Assembly: GCF_023823125.1 (NCBI RefSeq)
Contig: NZ_CP090949.1
Coordinates: 3,000,001-3,064,000 of the forward strand
Reading direction: 5' to 3'
From: Erythrobacter aurantius
GTDB lineage: Bacteria; Pseudomonadota; Alphaproteobacteria; Sphingomonadales; Sphingomonadaceae
DNA length: 64,000 nt
The position numbers were made by a program, and so were the translations under genes. Shown here piece after piece: positions 34,350 to 43,760 of this stretch. The notes under the pieces are model-generated. The model was given only the letters and a program-made list of their open reading frames with translations. It was not told the DNA's origin and searched no databases. The stretch's first letter is position 1; the number at the start of each line of letters is the position of its first letter.

Positions 34350-35174
34350 ATGGGAGAGCTTGCTTCACACCGCTACAGCGTTGCCGGTGGCCATGAAATC
34401 CACCTTGCCGAAACCGGCTCGGGCGAAGCTGTCGTGTTCCTGCACGGCAGCGGACCGGGCGCTTCGGGCGCTTCGAACTTTCGCGGCAACATCGCCGCCT
34501 TTGTCGATGCCGGTTACCGGGTCATCCTGCCTGACCTGATCGGCTATGGTGCTTCGTCAAAGCCTGAGGACATCGACTATACGCTAGACCTGTTTGTTGA
34601 CACCGTCTTCGACGCGCTGCGCCAGCACGGGGTCGAACGGGCGCATCTCGTCGGCAATTCGCTGGGCGGCGGCATCGCGATCCAGATCGCGCTCAACAAT
34701 CCCGATTTCGTCCGTTCGCTGGTGCTGATGGCGCCGGGATGCATTGCCGAGCAGATGAGCTATTTCACCATGCCGGGCATTGCCAAGATGAAGTCGTCCT
34801 TCGGCTCGCCCGCATTCAATCTTGATGAACAGCGCAAGCTGGTCGCCAACCTGCTGCATCCCGATTGGGCGGATCGCATTCCCGATGCATTGGTGGCTGA
34901 ACGGTTTGAAGTGGCTCGAACCCAGCCCAAGGACGTGCTCGCCCGCATGAAAACCCCCAATCTGGGCCCGCGGATCGGCGATCTGGATTGCCCGATTTTC
35001 GTCCTTTGGGGGCTCGACGACGAATTCTGCCCGGCTGCCCACGGGCAGATGTTCCTGGACGCCGGCAAGAACGCGCGGCTGCTGACCTTTGCCCGCACCG
35101 GCCATTGGGTGCAGGTGGAGCGCGAGAGCGAATTCAACGCCTATGCAACGGGATTTCTCAATGAATATTCATGA
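34350..35174 (+). CDS. hsaD: HsaD-type meta-cleavage product hydrolase
   Basis: A 274-residue alpha/beta hydrolase with oxyanion loop HGSGPGASG at 32-40, nucleophile Ser104 in GNSLGGG, acid Asp in LWGLDDEFCP and His in ARTGHWVQVE. It is a carbon-carbon hydrolase of the BphD/HsaD family that splits the ring-cleaved product 4,9-DSHA into HIP and a hydroxyhexadienoate. GGGAGG precedes the start. The stop overlaps hsaE by 14 bases. Confidence 0.88.
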   Translation: MGELASHRYSVAGGHEIHLAETGSGEAVVFLHGSGPGASGASNFRGNIAAFVDAGYRVILPDLIGYGASSKPEDIDYTLDLFVDTVFDALRQHGVERAHLVGNSLGGGIAIQIALNNPDFVRSLVLMAPGCIAEQMSYFTMPGIAKMKSSFGSPAFNLDEQRKLVANLLHPDWADRIPDALVAERFEVARTQPKDVLARMKTPNLGPRIGDLDCPIFVLWGLDDEFCPAAHGQMFLDAGKNARLLTFARTGHWVQVERESEFNAYATGFLNEYS

Positions 35175-35937
35175 GAAATACGGTTCAGAACTGTTTGCCG
35201 CCCTGCGCCAACAGCGCACGGTTCCGCCGCTGATTGCGCGCGCGTCGGCGCTGACGATCGACGATGCCTACGCCATCAGCCTCGATTTCCTCAGCCGTCG
35301 CAGGGCCGAGGGAGAGCGGGTCGTCGGCAAGAAGATCGGTGTCACCAGCAAGGCCGTGCAGGACATGCTGGGCGTGCACCAGCCCGATTTCGGGTTCCTG
35401 ACGGACTGGATGTATGTCGATGGCGACATTTCGGTCGAGCAGAAGAAGCTGATCCAGCCGCGGGCTGAGGCGGAAATCGCCTTCATCCTGCGCGACGGGC
35501 TGAAAGGGCCGGGCGTCACCCCGGCTGACGTGATCGCAGCGACACAGGCCATCGCGCCCTGTTTCGAGATTGTCGACAGCCGGATCGACGACTGGAAGAT
35601 CGGGATTGTCGACACCGTGGCGGACAATGCCAGTTGCGGGGTCTTCATCCTTGGGGAAGCGCGCGCCGATCCGCGCGATCATGATCTGCCCAACCTCAAG
35701 GTGACGGTGACGAAAAACGGCGCGCCGCTGTCCGAAGGGCTGGGTTCCGCCGTTCAGGGCGATCCGGCGCAGGCAGTGGCGTGGCTCGCCAACACGCTGG
35801 GCGAATACGGCGTCACGCTGGATGCGGGCGACATCATCCTGTCGGGTTCGCTCGTCCCGCTCGAACCGGCGGTGGCGGGCGACGTGTTCGAAATGGAATT
35901 GCATGGAGTGGGCGGATGCACCGCCCGCTTCGTCTGA
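35161..35937 (+). CDS. hsaE: HsaE-type 2-hydroxyhexa-2,4-dienoate hydratase
   Basis: A 258-residue protein of the 2-keto-4-pentenoate hydratase / fumarylacetoacetase superfamily: [42 protein letters not shown] (metal ligand Glu), [14 protein letters not shown] and [11 protein letters not shown]. It hydrates the dienoate from HsaD to 4-hydroxy-2-oxohexanoate. The ATG at 35161 lies inside the hsaD end, a 14-base overlap typical of coupled genes. It is followed by hsaG then hsaF, the enzymes of the next two steps. Confidence 0.88.
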   Translation: MNIHEKYGSELFAALRQQRTVPPLIARASALTIDDAYAISLDFLSRRRAEGERVVGKKIGVTSKAVQDMLGVHQPDFGFLTDWMYVDGDISVEQKKLIQPRAEAEIAFILRDGLKGPGVTPADVIAATQAIAPCFEIVDSRIDDWKIGIVDTVADNASCGVFILGEARADPRDHDLPNLKVTVTKNGAPLSEGLGSAVQGDPAQAVAWLANTLGEYGVTLDAGDIILSGSLVPLEPAVAGDVFEMELHGVGGCTARFV

Positions 35938-35948
35938 AGGAAGCGCAC

Positions 35949-36893
35949 ATGGGCAAGCTAAAGGCCGTGATCATCGGATCCGGGAACATCGGCACCGATC
36001 TGATGATCAAGATGCTGAAATATCCGCAGAACATGGAACTGGCAGCAGTCGTCGGGATCGACCCGGACAGCGAAGGGCTGGCGATGGCGCGCGAACGCGG
36101 GATAGCGACCACGCACGAAGGCATCGAAGGGCTGAAAAAGCTCGATTGCTACAAGGATATCGGCATCGCCTTTGACGCGACCAGTGCCTATGCCCACAAG
36201 CTGCATGACGAGGCTCTGCGCGCCGATGGTATCCGCGTCGTTGACCTGACCCCTGCGGCGATCGGCCCCTTCACTGTCCCGCCGGTCAACATGGAAGCAA
36301 ATCTCGACGCGCTCAATGTCAACATGGTGACCTGCGGCGGACAGGCGACGATCCCGATGGTCGCCGCTGTCAGCCAGGTCGCCAAGGTGCATTACGCGGA
36401 AATCGTCGCATCGGTTTCCTCGCGTTCGGCAGGGCCCGGCACGCGCGCCAATATCGACGAATTCACCCGCACCACCGCCCGCGCGATCGAAGCGGTCGGC
36501 GGCGCGACCAAAGGCAAGGCGATCATTATCCTGAACCCGGCCGAACCGCCGATGATCATGCGCGACACGGTGTTCACCCTGTCCGAAGGCGCGGACGAGG
36601 ACGCGATCCGCGCCTCTGTCGAAGCGATGGTGGCCAAGGTTCAGGCCTATGTCCCCGGCTACAGGCTGAAACAGCAGGTGCAGTTCGAACGGTTCGGCGA
36701 CAACAATCCGCTGAAAATCCCCGGCATGGGCGAATTCACCGGTATCAAGACGATGATCCTGCTCGAAGTCGAAGGCGCAGGCGATTACCTGCCGTCCTAT
36801 TCGGGCAATCTCGACATCATGACCGCCGCCGCAAAGGCGACCGGAGAACTGATCGCCGAACGCGAACTGGCCATGCGGGAGCCTGCACAATGA
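35949..36893 (+). CDS. hsaG: HsaG-type CoA-acylating aldehyde dehydrogenase
   Basis: A 314-residue acylating aldehyde dehydrogenase: [17 protein letters not shown] (NAD loop), FDATSAYAH, nucleophile Cys in [33 protein letters not shown] and [12 protein letters not shown]. It converts the aldehyde released by HsaF (propanal in steroid breakdown) to propanoyl-CoA and forms a channelled complex with the aldolase. It overlaps hsaF by four bases, which supports complex formation. Confidence 0.9.
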   Translation: MGKLKAVIIGSGNIGTDLMIKMLKYPQNMELAAVVGIDPDSEGLAMARERGIATTHEGIEGLKKLDCYKDIGIAFDATSAYAHKLHDEALRADGIRVVDLTPAAIGPFTVPPVNMEANLDALNVNMVTCGGQATIPMVAAVSQVAKVHYAEIVASVSSRSAGPGTRANIDEFTRTTARAIEAVGGATKGKAIIILNPAEPPMIMRDTVFTLSEGADEDAIRASVEAMVAKVQAYVPGYRLKQQVQFERFGDNNPLKIPGMGEFTGIKTMILLEVEGAGDYLPSYSGNLDIMTAAAKATGELIAERELAMREPAQ

Positions 36894-37945
36894 CCGGCAC
36901 TTTCAACGTCGAGGCTGGCGAAAAGCTTTACATTCAGGACGTGACCCTGCGCGACGGGATGCACGCCATCCGCCACATGTACGGCATCGATCAGGTGCGC
37001 GATATCGCCGCGGCGCTCGACAAGGCGGGCGTTGACGCGATCGAGGTGGCGCATGGCGACGGCCTTTCGGGTTTGAGCTTCAACTACGGCTTTGGCGCGC
37101 ATACGGACTGGGAATGGCTGGAGGCGGTGGCCGAAGTGCTTACCCAATCGGTGCTGACCACGCTGATCCTGCCGGGTGTCGGCACCGTGGAAGAGCTGCG
37201 CCGCGCCTATGATCTGGGGGTGCGTTCGGTGCGCGTGGCAACCCACTGCACCGAAGCCGACGTTTCGAAACAGCACATCGGCATCGCCCGCGATCTGGGC
37301 ATGGATGTGTCCGGCTTTCTGATGATGAGCCACATGATCGATGCGGAAACGCTGGCTGGCCAGGCCGCGTTGATGGAAAGCTATGGCGCGCAATGCGTCT
37401 ATGTCACCGACAGCGGCGGCGCGCTCGACATGGACGGGGTGCGCGAACGGCTGGAGGCATACGACCGGGTGCTGAAGCCCGAAACCCAGCGCGGCATGCA
37501 CGCGCACCACAATCTCGGCCTTGGGGTCGCCAATTCCATCGTCGCCGCGCAATATGGCGCTGTCCGGATTGATGCGAGCCTTGCCGGAATGGGCGCAGGC
37601 GCGGGCAATGCCCCGCTCGAAGTCTTTATCGCGGCGGTCGATCGCAAGGGCTGGAACCACGGCTGCGACGTGATGGCGTTGATGGACGCGGCAGAAGATC
37701 TCGTCCGCCCCTTGCAGGACCGCCCCGTGCGCGTCGACCGCGAAACGCTCGCGCTGGGTTACGCCGGGGTCTATTCCAGCTTCCTGCGTCACGCCGAAAA
37801 GGCGGCGCAGACCTATGGCCTCGACACGCGCGAGATTTTGGTCGAGCTGGGCGCACGCAAGATGGTCGGCGGTCAGGAAGACATGATCGTCGATGTCGCT
37901 CTCGACTTGCTCAAGGCGAAAGAGGTGGCCGGCGCGAATGCCTGA
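36890..37945 (+). CDS. hsaF: HsaF-type 4-hydroxy-2-oxo-acid aldolase
   Basis: A 351-residue DRE-TIM aldolase: [15 protein letters not shown] (metal-binding and catalytic Arg-Asp), [41 protein letters not shown] and [14 protein letters not shown] (metal His pair). It splits 4-hydroxy-2-oxohexanoate into pyruvate and propanal, the latter passed to HsaG. Its stop overlaps the following flavoprotein gene by eight bases. Confidence 0.9.
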   Translation: MTGTFNVEAGEKLYIQDVTLRDGMHAIRHMYGIDQVRDIAAALDKAGVDAIEVAHGDGLSGLSFNYGFGAHTDWEWLEAVAEVLTQSVLTTLILPGVGTVEELRRAYDLGVRSVRVATHCTEADVSKQHIGIARDLGMDVSGFLMMSHMIDAETLAGQAALMESYGAQCVYVTDSGGALDMDGVRERLEAYDRVLKPETQRGMHAHHNLGLGVANSIVAAQYGAVRIDASLAGMGAGAGNAPLEVFIAAVDRKGWNHGCDVMALMDAAEDLVRPLQDRPVRVDRETLALGYAGVYSSFLRHAEKAAQTYGLDTREILVELGARKMVGGQEDMIVDVALDLLKAKEVAGANA

Positions 37946-39398
37946 GCCATCGCTGCACAGGCCGCTTCCGGCCGCTGCGGTCGAAAGCTGGGACCATGAA
38001 ACCGACGTCCTGATCATCGGCTTTGGCGCGGCAGGAGCATGCGCCGCGATCGAAGCGGCGAATGCCGGCGCACGCGTCACCATCCTTGAACGCAATTCCG
38101 GCAGCGGCGGCGCATCGGCCCTGTCCGGGGGCGAAATCTATATCGGCGGAAACGGCGGCACCGATGCCCAGCGCGCCGCCGGGTTCGAAGACAGCACCGA
38201 GGCTTTCGAAACCTACCTCAAGCTGGCAGGCGGGCCTTGCGTCAACGATGCGAAATGCGAGCTGTATGCGCGTGAGGCGCTGGATCATTACGCATGGCTC
38301 AAGGCGCAGGGCGTCCCCTATCGCGGCAATTTCCTGCCCGGCAAGCTGATCGAGCCGCCTGACGATTCCACCCTGATCTGGTCGGGCAGCGAAGCCGCCG
38401 CGCCGTTCTGCGATCGGGCGAAACCGGCCCCGCGCGGACACACCATCCAGCACACCGGCTGGGGTGGCGGACGGCCGCTGGTAGACCGGCTGGAAGCGCG
38501 CGCACGCGAACTCGGGGCTGTGGTAATGGTCGACACACGCGTGCTCGGCCTGATCGAGGATGAAGGACGGATCGTGGGCGCAGTCGTCAAATCGGACGGC
38601 GCGATCCTGCATCTGCGCGCCACGAGAGGCGTGGTGCTGGCAACCGGCGGCTTTGTCATGAACGAGGAAATGCGCCGCAAACATTGCCCCCAGACCTTCC
38701 GCATCAACGATCCCATCGGCGACAGGGATGACGGCGCGGGCATCATGATGGGCATAGGGGCAGGCGGCGAAGCGGTGCACATGGACCAGTTCTTCACCAC
38801 CTGTCCTTGGACCATGCCCGAACCGCAGGCATCGGGGGTATTCGTCAACATCCACGGCCAGCGCTTCATCAACGAAGATTGCTATCACGGGCGCGTCAGC
38901 CGCTGCGCGGTCGATCAGCCGGGGGGCAAGGTGTATCTGCTGCTCGACAGCGCGCATTTCTCCCAACCCGCCGAATTCGCCCGCACCGACATCGCGGCCA
39001 CGGGCGATAGCTGGGAAGAGGTCGAGGCCGAACTGGGGATGCCCGCAGGCACGCTGTCCCACACGATGGCGTTCTACAATGCCCACGCAGGCGAAGGACG
39101 CGATCCCTTGTTCGACAAGCGCGCACCGATCCTCACGCCGCTCGACAAGGCGCCGTTCGTGGCGCTGGAACTCAATTTCCAGACCAGCTATTTCAGCTTC
39201 TTCACACTGGGCGGGCTCAACACCTCGGTAAACGGCGAAGTGCTGGGTGCGGATGGATATCCCGTCAAAGGCCTGTTTGCCGCCGGGCGATGCACCCATG
39301 GCCTGCCGGCCTGGGGCCATGGCTATTCGTCCGGCCTGAGCCTTGCGGATTGCACATTCTTCGGGCGGCAAGCGGGGAAGGCAGCAGCTCATGGATGA
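37938..39398 (+). CDS. KstD-like FAD-dependent ketosteroid dehydrogenase / fumarate-reductase-family flavoprotein
   Basis: A 486-residue FAD_binding_2 protein. The dinucleotide loop is [19 protein letters not shown] at about 26-44, followed by [21 protein letters not shown]. The C-terminal flavin segment is [31 protein letters not shown]. It lacks the longer KstD C-terminus with Tyr-Pro-Gly-Asp-x-Gly-Thr that the protein at 40484 has. It may therefore act on a different position of a 3-oxo steroid, such as delta4(5alpha) dehydrogenation, or reduce an enone. It is coupled to hsaF and to the SnoaL-like gene by eight-base overlaps. Exact activity is open. Confidence 0.72.
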   Translation: MPEPSLHRPLPAAAVESWDHETDVLIIGFGAAGACAAIEAANAGARVTILERNSGSGGASALSGGEIYIGGNGGTDAQRAAGFEDSTEAFETYLKLAGGPCVNDAKCELYAREALDHYAWLKAQGVPYRGNFLPGKLIEPPDDSTLIWSGSEAAAPFCDRAKPAPRGHTIQHTGWGGGRPLVDRLEARARELGAVVMVDTRVLGLIEDEGRIVGAVVKSDGAILHLRATRGVVLATGGFVMNEEMRRKHCPQTFRINDPIGDRDDGAGIMMGIGAGGEAVHMDQFFTTCPWTMPEPQASGVFVNIHGQRFINEDCYHGRVSRCAVDQPGGKVYLLLDSAHFSQPAEFARTDIAATGDSWEEVEAELGMPAGTLSHTMAFYNAHAGEGRDPLFDKRAPILTPLDKAPFVALELNFQTSYFSFFTLGGLNTSVNGEVLGADGYPVKGLFAAGRCTHGLPAWGHGYSSGLSLADCTFFGRQAGKAAAHG

Positions 39399-39855
39399 TA
39401 CGGTTGCACGGCTGCGGGCGCTTGAAGACAGGGCGCAAATCGCCAATCTGATCGCGGCTTACGGCCCGTTGGCGGATACCGGGGCGGGAGAGGCTCTGGC
39501 GCAACTGTGGGTCGAAGACGGGGAATATGACATTGGCGGGTTTGGCCTCGTCAAAGGCCACGTGGCGCTGGCAGCGATGATGGACAGCCCGGTCCATCGC
39601 GGCCTGATGGAGCAAGGCTGCGCGCATATCCTTTCCCCTCACCGGATCGAGCTTTCGGGGGACACCGCAGTCGCGGTCGGATACAGCACCGTAATGCGCC
39701 GGACTGGCGAGATTTACGAAGCCTGGCGGGTATCGGCCAACCGCTGGTGGCTGGTGCGCACTGCGGCGGGCTGGCGCGTCAAGCGGCGCGAGAACACCCC
39801 GCTCGATGGTTCGCTGGAAACCCGCAGTATTCTGGAGATGCCCGATGTCGCTTGA
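39391..39855 (+). CDS. SnoaL/NTF2-fold protein (possible steroid dehydratase)
   Basis: A 154-residue SnoaL-like protein: VARLRALEDRAQIANLIAAYGPLADTGAGEALAQLWVEDGEYDI, VKGHVALAAMM, GCAHILSPHRIEL and GWRVKRREN. The Tyr-x-x-x-x-Asp element (Y24, D29) and a His in AHILSPH lie where BaiE-type dehydratases have their active residues. BaiE-type and related steroid dehydratases share this fold, as does ketosteroid isomerase. It overlaps both neighbours (8 and 11 bases). A non-enzymatic role is also possible. Confidence 0.65.
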   Translation: MDDTVARLRALEDRAQIANLIAAYGPLADTGAGEALAQLWVEDGEYDIGGFGLVKGHVALAAMMDSPVHRGLMEQGCAHILSPHRIELSGDTAVAVGYSTVMRRTGEIYEAWRVSANRWWLVRTAAGWRVKRRENTPLDGSLETRSILEMPDVA

Positions 39856-40480
39856 AGCCCGGATCGAACGCCTTGAGGCGCTGGAGGAAATTCGCCAGCT
39901 TCCCGCCAAATACGCACTCGCGCTCGACATGCGCGACATGGATGCAATGGTCGGGCTTTTTTGTGCCGATGTGCGGGTCGGCAAGGATGCGAGCGGACGC
40001 GAGGCTTTGCGCGCATACATGGACCAGACATTGCGTAGCCCCTTCACAGGGACGTCACACCACATCGGTGGCCACATCATCGAACTGGACGATGCCAACC
40101 ACGCGCACGGCATCGTCTATTCCAAGAACGAGCATGAAACGCCCGTCGAAGGCGGTGCGGACGAATGGGTCATCATGCAGATGATGTATGTCGACGATTA
40201 CGAGCGGCAGGACGGGCAATGGTTCTTCCGCCGCCGCCTGCCGCTTTACTGGTATGCGACCGACCTGAACAAGCCGCCGGTGGGCGACAACAAGATGCGC
40301 TGGCCCGGAACCGACTGGGCCGAAGGGAACTTCCACAAGCTGTTCCCCAGCTTCGCCGAATTCTGGGACCGCGACGGGGCACCCGAGGGCCCGGTGCCAG
40401 AACCCGCGCCATTCGGTGAATTCATCGACCGGATGCGGCGCGGGAATGCGGCGCCCAAGGTAAAGGTGCGCGCGGATTGA
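39845..40480 (+). CDS. SnoaL-like protein resembling bile-acid dehydratase BaiE
   Basis: A 211-residue protein whose first 140 residues resemble BaiE: LEARIERLEALEEIRQLPAKYALALDMRDMDAM at the N-terminus, then SHHIGGHIIEL and WFFRRRLPLYWY. Tyr23, Asp28 and the His cluster 72/73/77 line up with the Tyr-Asp-His catalytic set of BaiE 7alpha-dehydratase. A C-terminal extension of about 60 residues (MRWPGTDWAEGNFHKLFPSF...) is not in BaiE. It ends the hsa operon, four bases from convergent kstD. A role in removing a hydroxyl as water from a 3-oxo-4-ene steroid is proposed, not shown. Confidence 0.68.
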   Translation: MSLEARIERLEALEEIRQLPAKYALALDMRDMDAMVGLFCADVRVGKDASGREALRAYMDQTLRSPFTGTSHHIGGHIIELDDANHAHGIVYSKNEHETPVEGGADEWVIMQMMYVDDYERQDGQWFFRRRLPLYWYATDLNKPPVGDNKMRWPGTDWAEGNFHKLFPSFAEFWDRDGAPEGPVPEPAPFGEFIDRMRRGNAAPKVKVRAD

Positions 40481-40483
40481 CGC

Positions 40484-42181
40484 CTAGTCGTTGACGCCCA
40501 GCGCATCGCGCGCCGCAAGGTATCCGAAGGTCAGCGCCGGGCCGATGGTGACCCCTGCCCCCGGATAGCTTTCGCCCATCGCCGATGCGGCATTGTTGCC
40601 GACAGCATAAAGCCCGCCAATCGGTTTGCCGTCGGTGTTCAGCACCCGCGCGCGATCGTCGGTTTTCAGCCCGCCATTGGTGCCGATATCGCCCGGATAG
40701 ATCGGCATGGCGTAGAACGGTCCCTTGTCCAGCGGCTTGAGACACGGATTGGGCGTGACCGAGGGATCGCCATACATCTTGTCGTATGCCGCTTCACCCC
40801 GGTTGAAGTCGGGGTCCTCGCCCTTCGCCGCATGGGTGTTGAAGCGTTCGACTGTCGCACCAAGAACCGCAGGGTCAGCCCCCATCGCCTCCGCCAGTTC
40901 GGCGACGGTACGCCCTTTCTTGAGAATCGACCTGACCATGCCGTTCTGCGCCCAGTCTGGCAGCAGCGGCAGCAAGGGGCCGACTGGGTATTTGTGGCGA
41001 TAGGTGTGATCGAACACGAACCAGCTCGGGCTCGCATCGCCATGTTCTGCCTCGCGCCGCGCCATCTGCTGGCCGACGATGTGATAGCTCGCTGCCTCGT
41101 TGAGGTAACGCTCGCCCTTCTGGTTTACCATCATGCAGCCCGGCAGAGCGCGCTCGATCGTGCAAAGCCGCCCGCGATCCTCGCCCGGCACATAGAAGAC
41201 CGGCGCGGCCCATGCCGAATGCATGTTCATCGTTTCCGCGCCCACCGACTGGCCCGCCCGGATGGAGTCGCCAGTGTTGCCGCCGGTTCCCCCGGAATAG
41301 AGCGCGTTGCGATAGAGCGGGGCGTGCTTGTCGCGCATCTCCTGGTTCTTGTCGAAACCGCCAGCCGCCAGGATCACGCCCTTGCGCGCGCCAATGCGGA
41401 GCGTCTTCTTGCCACGGCGCACCACCGCGCCGACGACCTTGCCATCCTCTTCGATCAGGCTTTCCATCGGGCTTTCGAGCCACAGCGGCACTCCGCGCTT
41501 GTTCAGCGCCATGCGTAGACCGCCCGCCAGCGCATTGCCCAGAGTCAGCCGCCGGTCCTTCTCGCTCTTGAACCGGAACGGCAAGTCGAACCAGTAGCGC
41601 GCAAGGCTCTTGGTGAGGTGCCACCACCACCCTTTGGCCCGGAACAGCAGGATGTAAGTTTCATCGAAATGCCAGTTGAGATAGCCGAACAGGCTGGCCG
41701 CCGGTGACGCGAAGCGCAGCGTCTCGACATCCTTGCCCAGCTTCCTGCCGTCCATCGGCAGCGGCATGTGAGTGCGGTAGCCGGTCGGGCTGCCGCCGGG
41801 GTTTTCGGCGTGATAATCGGGATAAGGGAACGAGCAGTAGGTGATGTCGGTATGCTCGCCCATCCAGCGCAGCATACATGCCGCGTTTTCGACATAGGAC
41901 CGGATATTGGCATCGGGCACATTGTCTGCCGACAGCGCGCGGACATATTTGAACGCGTCCTCGGGCTTGTCGTCAAAGCCTTCGGCCCGCGCCTGATCGC
42001 TGGCCGGGATCCAGATGCCAGCACCCGAAGTGGCGGAGGTGCCGCCCCACAGCGCTTCCTTCTCGATGATCAGCGTCGATGCGCCCTTTTCGGCAGCGAC
42101 AAGCGCGCTCAGCAGCCCGCCCGCGCCCGACCCGACGACAAGCACATCGACTTCTTTGTCCCAGCTTTCCATTCGCTTCAT
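40484..42181 (-). CDS. kstD: 3-oxosteroid 1-dehydrogenase (KstD)
   Basis: A 565-residue FAD flavoprotein of normal KstD length. The FAD loop is VVGSGAGGLLSALVAAEKGAS at about 15-35, then GGTSATSGAGIWIPA. The substrate end is conserved: YPGDIGTNGGLKTDDRARVLN and GLYAVGNNAASAMGESYPGAG, with the catalytic Tyr and the loop that in KstD binds C3 of the steroid. It introduces the C1-C2 double bond needed, with KshA, for B-ring opening and A-ring aromatisation. The start overlaps the SDR stop as ATGA. It is the last gene of the operon that begins with the OYE-family gene at 44986. Confidence 0.85.
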   Translation of the reverse strand: MKRMESWDKEVDVLVVGSGAGGLLSALVAAEKGASTLIIEKEALWGGTSATSGAGIWIPASDQARAEGFDDKPEDAFKYVRALSADNVPDANIRSYVENAACMLRWMGEHTDITYCSFPYPDYHAENPGGSPTGYRTHMPLPMDGRKLGKDVETLRFASPAASLFGYLNWHFDETYILLFRAKGWWWHLTKSLARYWFDLPFRFKSEKDRRLTLGNALAGGLRMALNKRGVPLWLESPMESLIEEDGKVVGAVVRRGKKTLRIGARKGVILAAGGFDKNQEMRDKHAPLYRNALYSGGTGGNTGDSIRAGQSVGAETMNMHSAWAAPVFYVPGEDRGRLCTIERALPGCMMVNQKGERYLNEAASYHIVGQQMARREAEHGDASPSWFVFDHTYRHKYPVGPLLPLLPDWAQNGMVRSILKKGRTVAELAEAMGADPAVLGATVERFNTHAAKGEDPDFNRGEAAYDKMYGDPSVTPNPCLKPLDKGPFYAMPIYPGDIGTNGGLKTDDRARVLNTDGKPIGGLYAVGNNAASAMGESYPGAGVTIGPALTFGYLAARDALGVND

Positions 42182-42990
42182 TCCTTACCCATTGCAGCAA
42201 CCGGGGATTGCCGATCAAGGATCATCCGGGTCCGCGCCTTCAACCGGTCATCCAGCGCCTCGGGTTGCGGCACGATCCAGAATTGGCCCTGATCGATCCC
42301 GTCGAAGATCAGCGCCGCATAGCTGTCCGGATCGGCGCTGTGCTGCTTGGTGAGCTGGCGCATGCGCTCCATCATGGTCTTCGCCCCGACCCCGCCCTCT
42401 TCGCGCAGGATGCCGGTATTGACCGGGCCGGGCGCCAGCACCGAAACGCTGACCTTGCCTCCCGCTGATGCAAGATCATGAGCGAGACTTTCAGAAAGCG
42501 CGACCACCGCCGCTTTTGACGCGAAATACGGGCCCATCAATCCGTTGGCGAAGAAGCCGCCGACCGATGCGGTGTTGATGATGCGGGCCGACCTGCCCTC
42601 TTGCAGCAGGCGCGGAACGAAGGCCCTGATCCCGTTGACGACGCCCATCACGTTGACGTCCATCACCCGCTGCCATGTTTCAGCGGTCAATTCCCATGCC
42701 AGACCGGCGGAGAGCACCCCTGCGTTGTTGAAGAGAAGGTCCACCTGCCCGAACCTGGAATAGGCGAGATCGGCCAAGGCTTCGAGATCGGACGGCTTGC
42801 GCACATCGATCGTCAGTTTGGCGACTTCGCCTGATAGTTCGCCAGCAATCGCGGCAAGGCCCGCTTCATCCCAATCCGCCAGAACCACCGCCATACCGCG
42901 CATGACCGCATGACGCGCCAGACCCGCACCGATCCCGCTCGCCGCACCGGTGATCACGGCCACTCCGGCTGAAGGGGCCTTTCCGCTCAT
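42178..42990 (-). CDS. SDR family oxidoreductase
   Basis: A 270-residue SDR: AVITGAASGIGAGLARHAV, LADWDEAGLAAIAGEL, LLFNNAGVLSAGLAWELT and INTASVGGFFANGLMGPYFASKAAVVALSESLAHDL (Ser-Tyr-Lys). The long, charged C-terminal part (about residues 200-270) is larger than in minimal SDRs and may shape a bulky substrate pocket. It is coupled by four-base overlaps to kstD and to the next SDR, so hydroxysteroid dehydrogenation is likely. The position attacked is unknown. Confidence 0.78.
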   Translation of the reverse strand: MSGKAPSAGVAVITGAASGIGAGLARHAVMRGMAVVLADWDEAGLAAIAGELSGEVAKLTIDVRKPSDLEALADLAYSRFGQVDLLFNNAGVLSAGLAWELTAETWQRVMDVNVMGVVNGIRAFVPRLLQEGRSARIINTASVGGFFANGLMGPYFASKAAVVALSESLAHDLASAGGKVSVSVLAPGPVNTGILREEGGVGAKTMMERMRQLTKQHSADPDSYAALIFDGIDQGQFWIVPQPEALDDRLKARTRMILDRQSPVAAMGKE

Positions 42991-43760
42991 GAAGGCAGAT
43001 AAAGTTGCGCCGACTTGCCGCCATCCACCGGAAGCGCCACGCCGGTGATATAGGCTGCGGCATCGGACAGCAGGAAGACGATTGCTTCGGCCAGTTCGTC
43101 CGGCTTACCACCGCGACCCATCGGAATCGCCTGCGCGGTCTTGGCCGCGATTTCAGGGGCCTTGCGGGCAAAATCCTCGTTTCCGGCGGTCTGCACCTGC
43201 CCCGGCACGACGCAGTTCACGCGAATATTGTCGCGTGCGACCTCCATCGCGGCGACGGCGCTGAACTGGATCATCGCCGCCTTGCTGGCGGAATAGCTCG
43301 TCATGAACGGCGCGGCGCGAATGGCGGTGGTGGAAGAGACATTGACGATGCTCCCCCCTCCCGATTTGCGCATCGCCGCAATCGCGGCCTTGGTCCCGGC
43401 GAACACCGCATCGGCGTTGACGGCAAAATCCTTGCGCCAGTGATCAAGGCTCAATTTGTCGAGCGGCGCATAATGCACGCTCATCGCATTGTTCACGAGC
43501 ATGTCGAGCCGCCCGTGGGCATCCGCGATCCGCGCGACGAGATCGGCGTAGGCCTGCGCATCCGACAGATCGATGCTGTGGATCTCCACGCTGCCGTCCT
43601 GTTCTATGATCGCGTCGCGGGTGGCCTCCAGCTTGTCCATGCTGCGCGCCAGCACGACGACATGCGCGCCTTTTGCCGCGAGCAGTTCCGAAGTCGCGCG
43701 GCCAATGCCGTCGCTGCCGCCGGTGACGATGGCGACGCGGCCCGCGAATGGCGCGCTCAT
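42987..43760 (-). CDS. SDR family oxidoreductase
   Basis: A 257-residue classical SDR: AIVTGGSDGIGRATSELLAAKG, LDMLVNNAMSVHYAPL, NVSSTTAIRAAPFMTSYSASKAAMIQFSA and C-terminal YITGVALPVDGGKS. NNAM replaces the usual NNAG. It lies between the OYE-family gene and another SDR, overlapping both by four bases. A hydroxysteroid dehydrogenase role is likely by context. Confidence 0.78.
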   Translation of the reverse strand: MSAPFAGRVAIVTGGSDGIGRATSELLAAKGAHVVVLARSMDKLEATRDAIIEQDGSVEIHSIDLSDAQAYADLVARIADAHGRLDMLVNNAMSVHYAPLDKLSLDHWRKDFAVNADAVFAGTKAAIAAMRKSGGGSIVNVSSTTAIRAAPFMTSYSASKAAMIQFSAVAAMEVARDNIRVNCVVPGQVQTAGNEDFARKAPEIAAKTAQAIPMGRGGKPDELAEAIVFLLSDAAAYITGVALPVDGGKSAQLYLPS

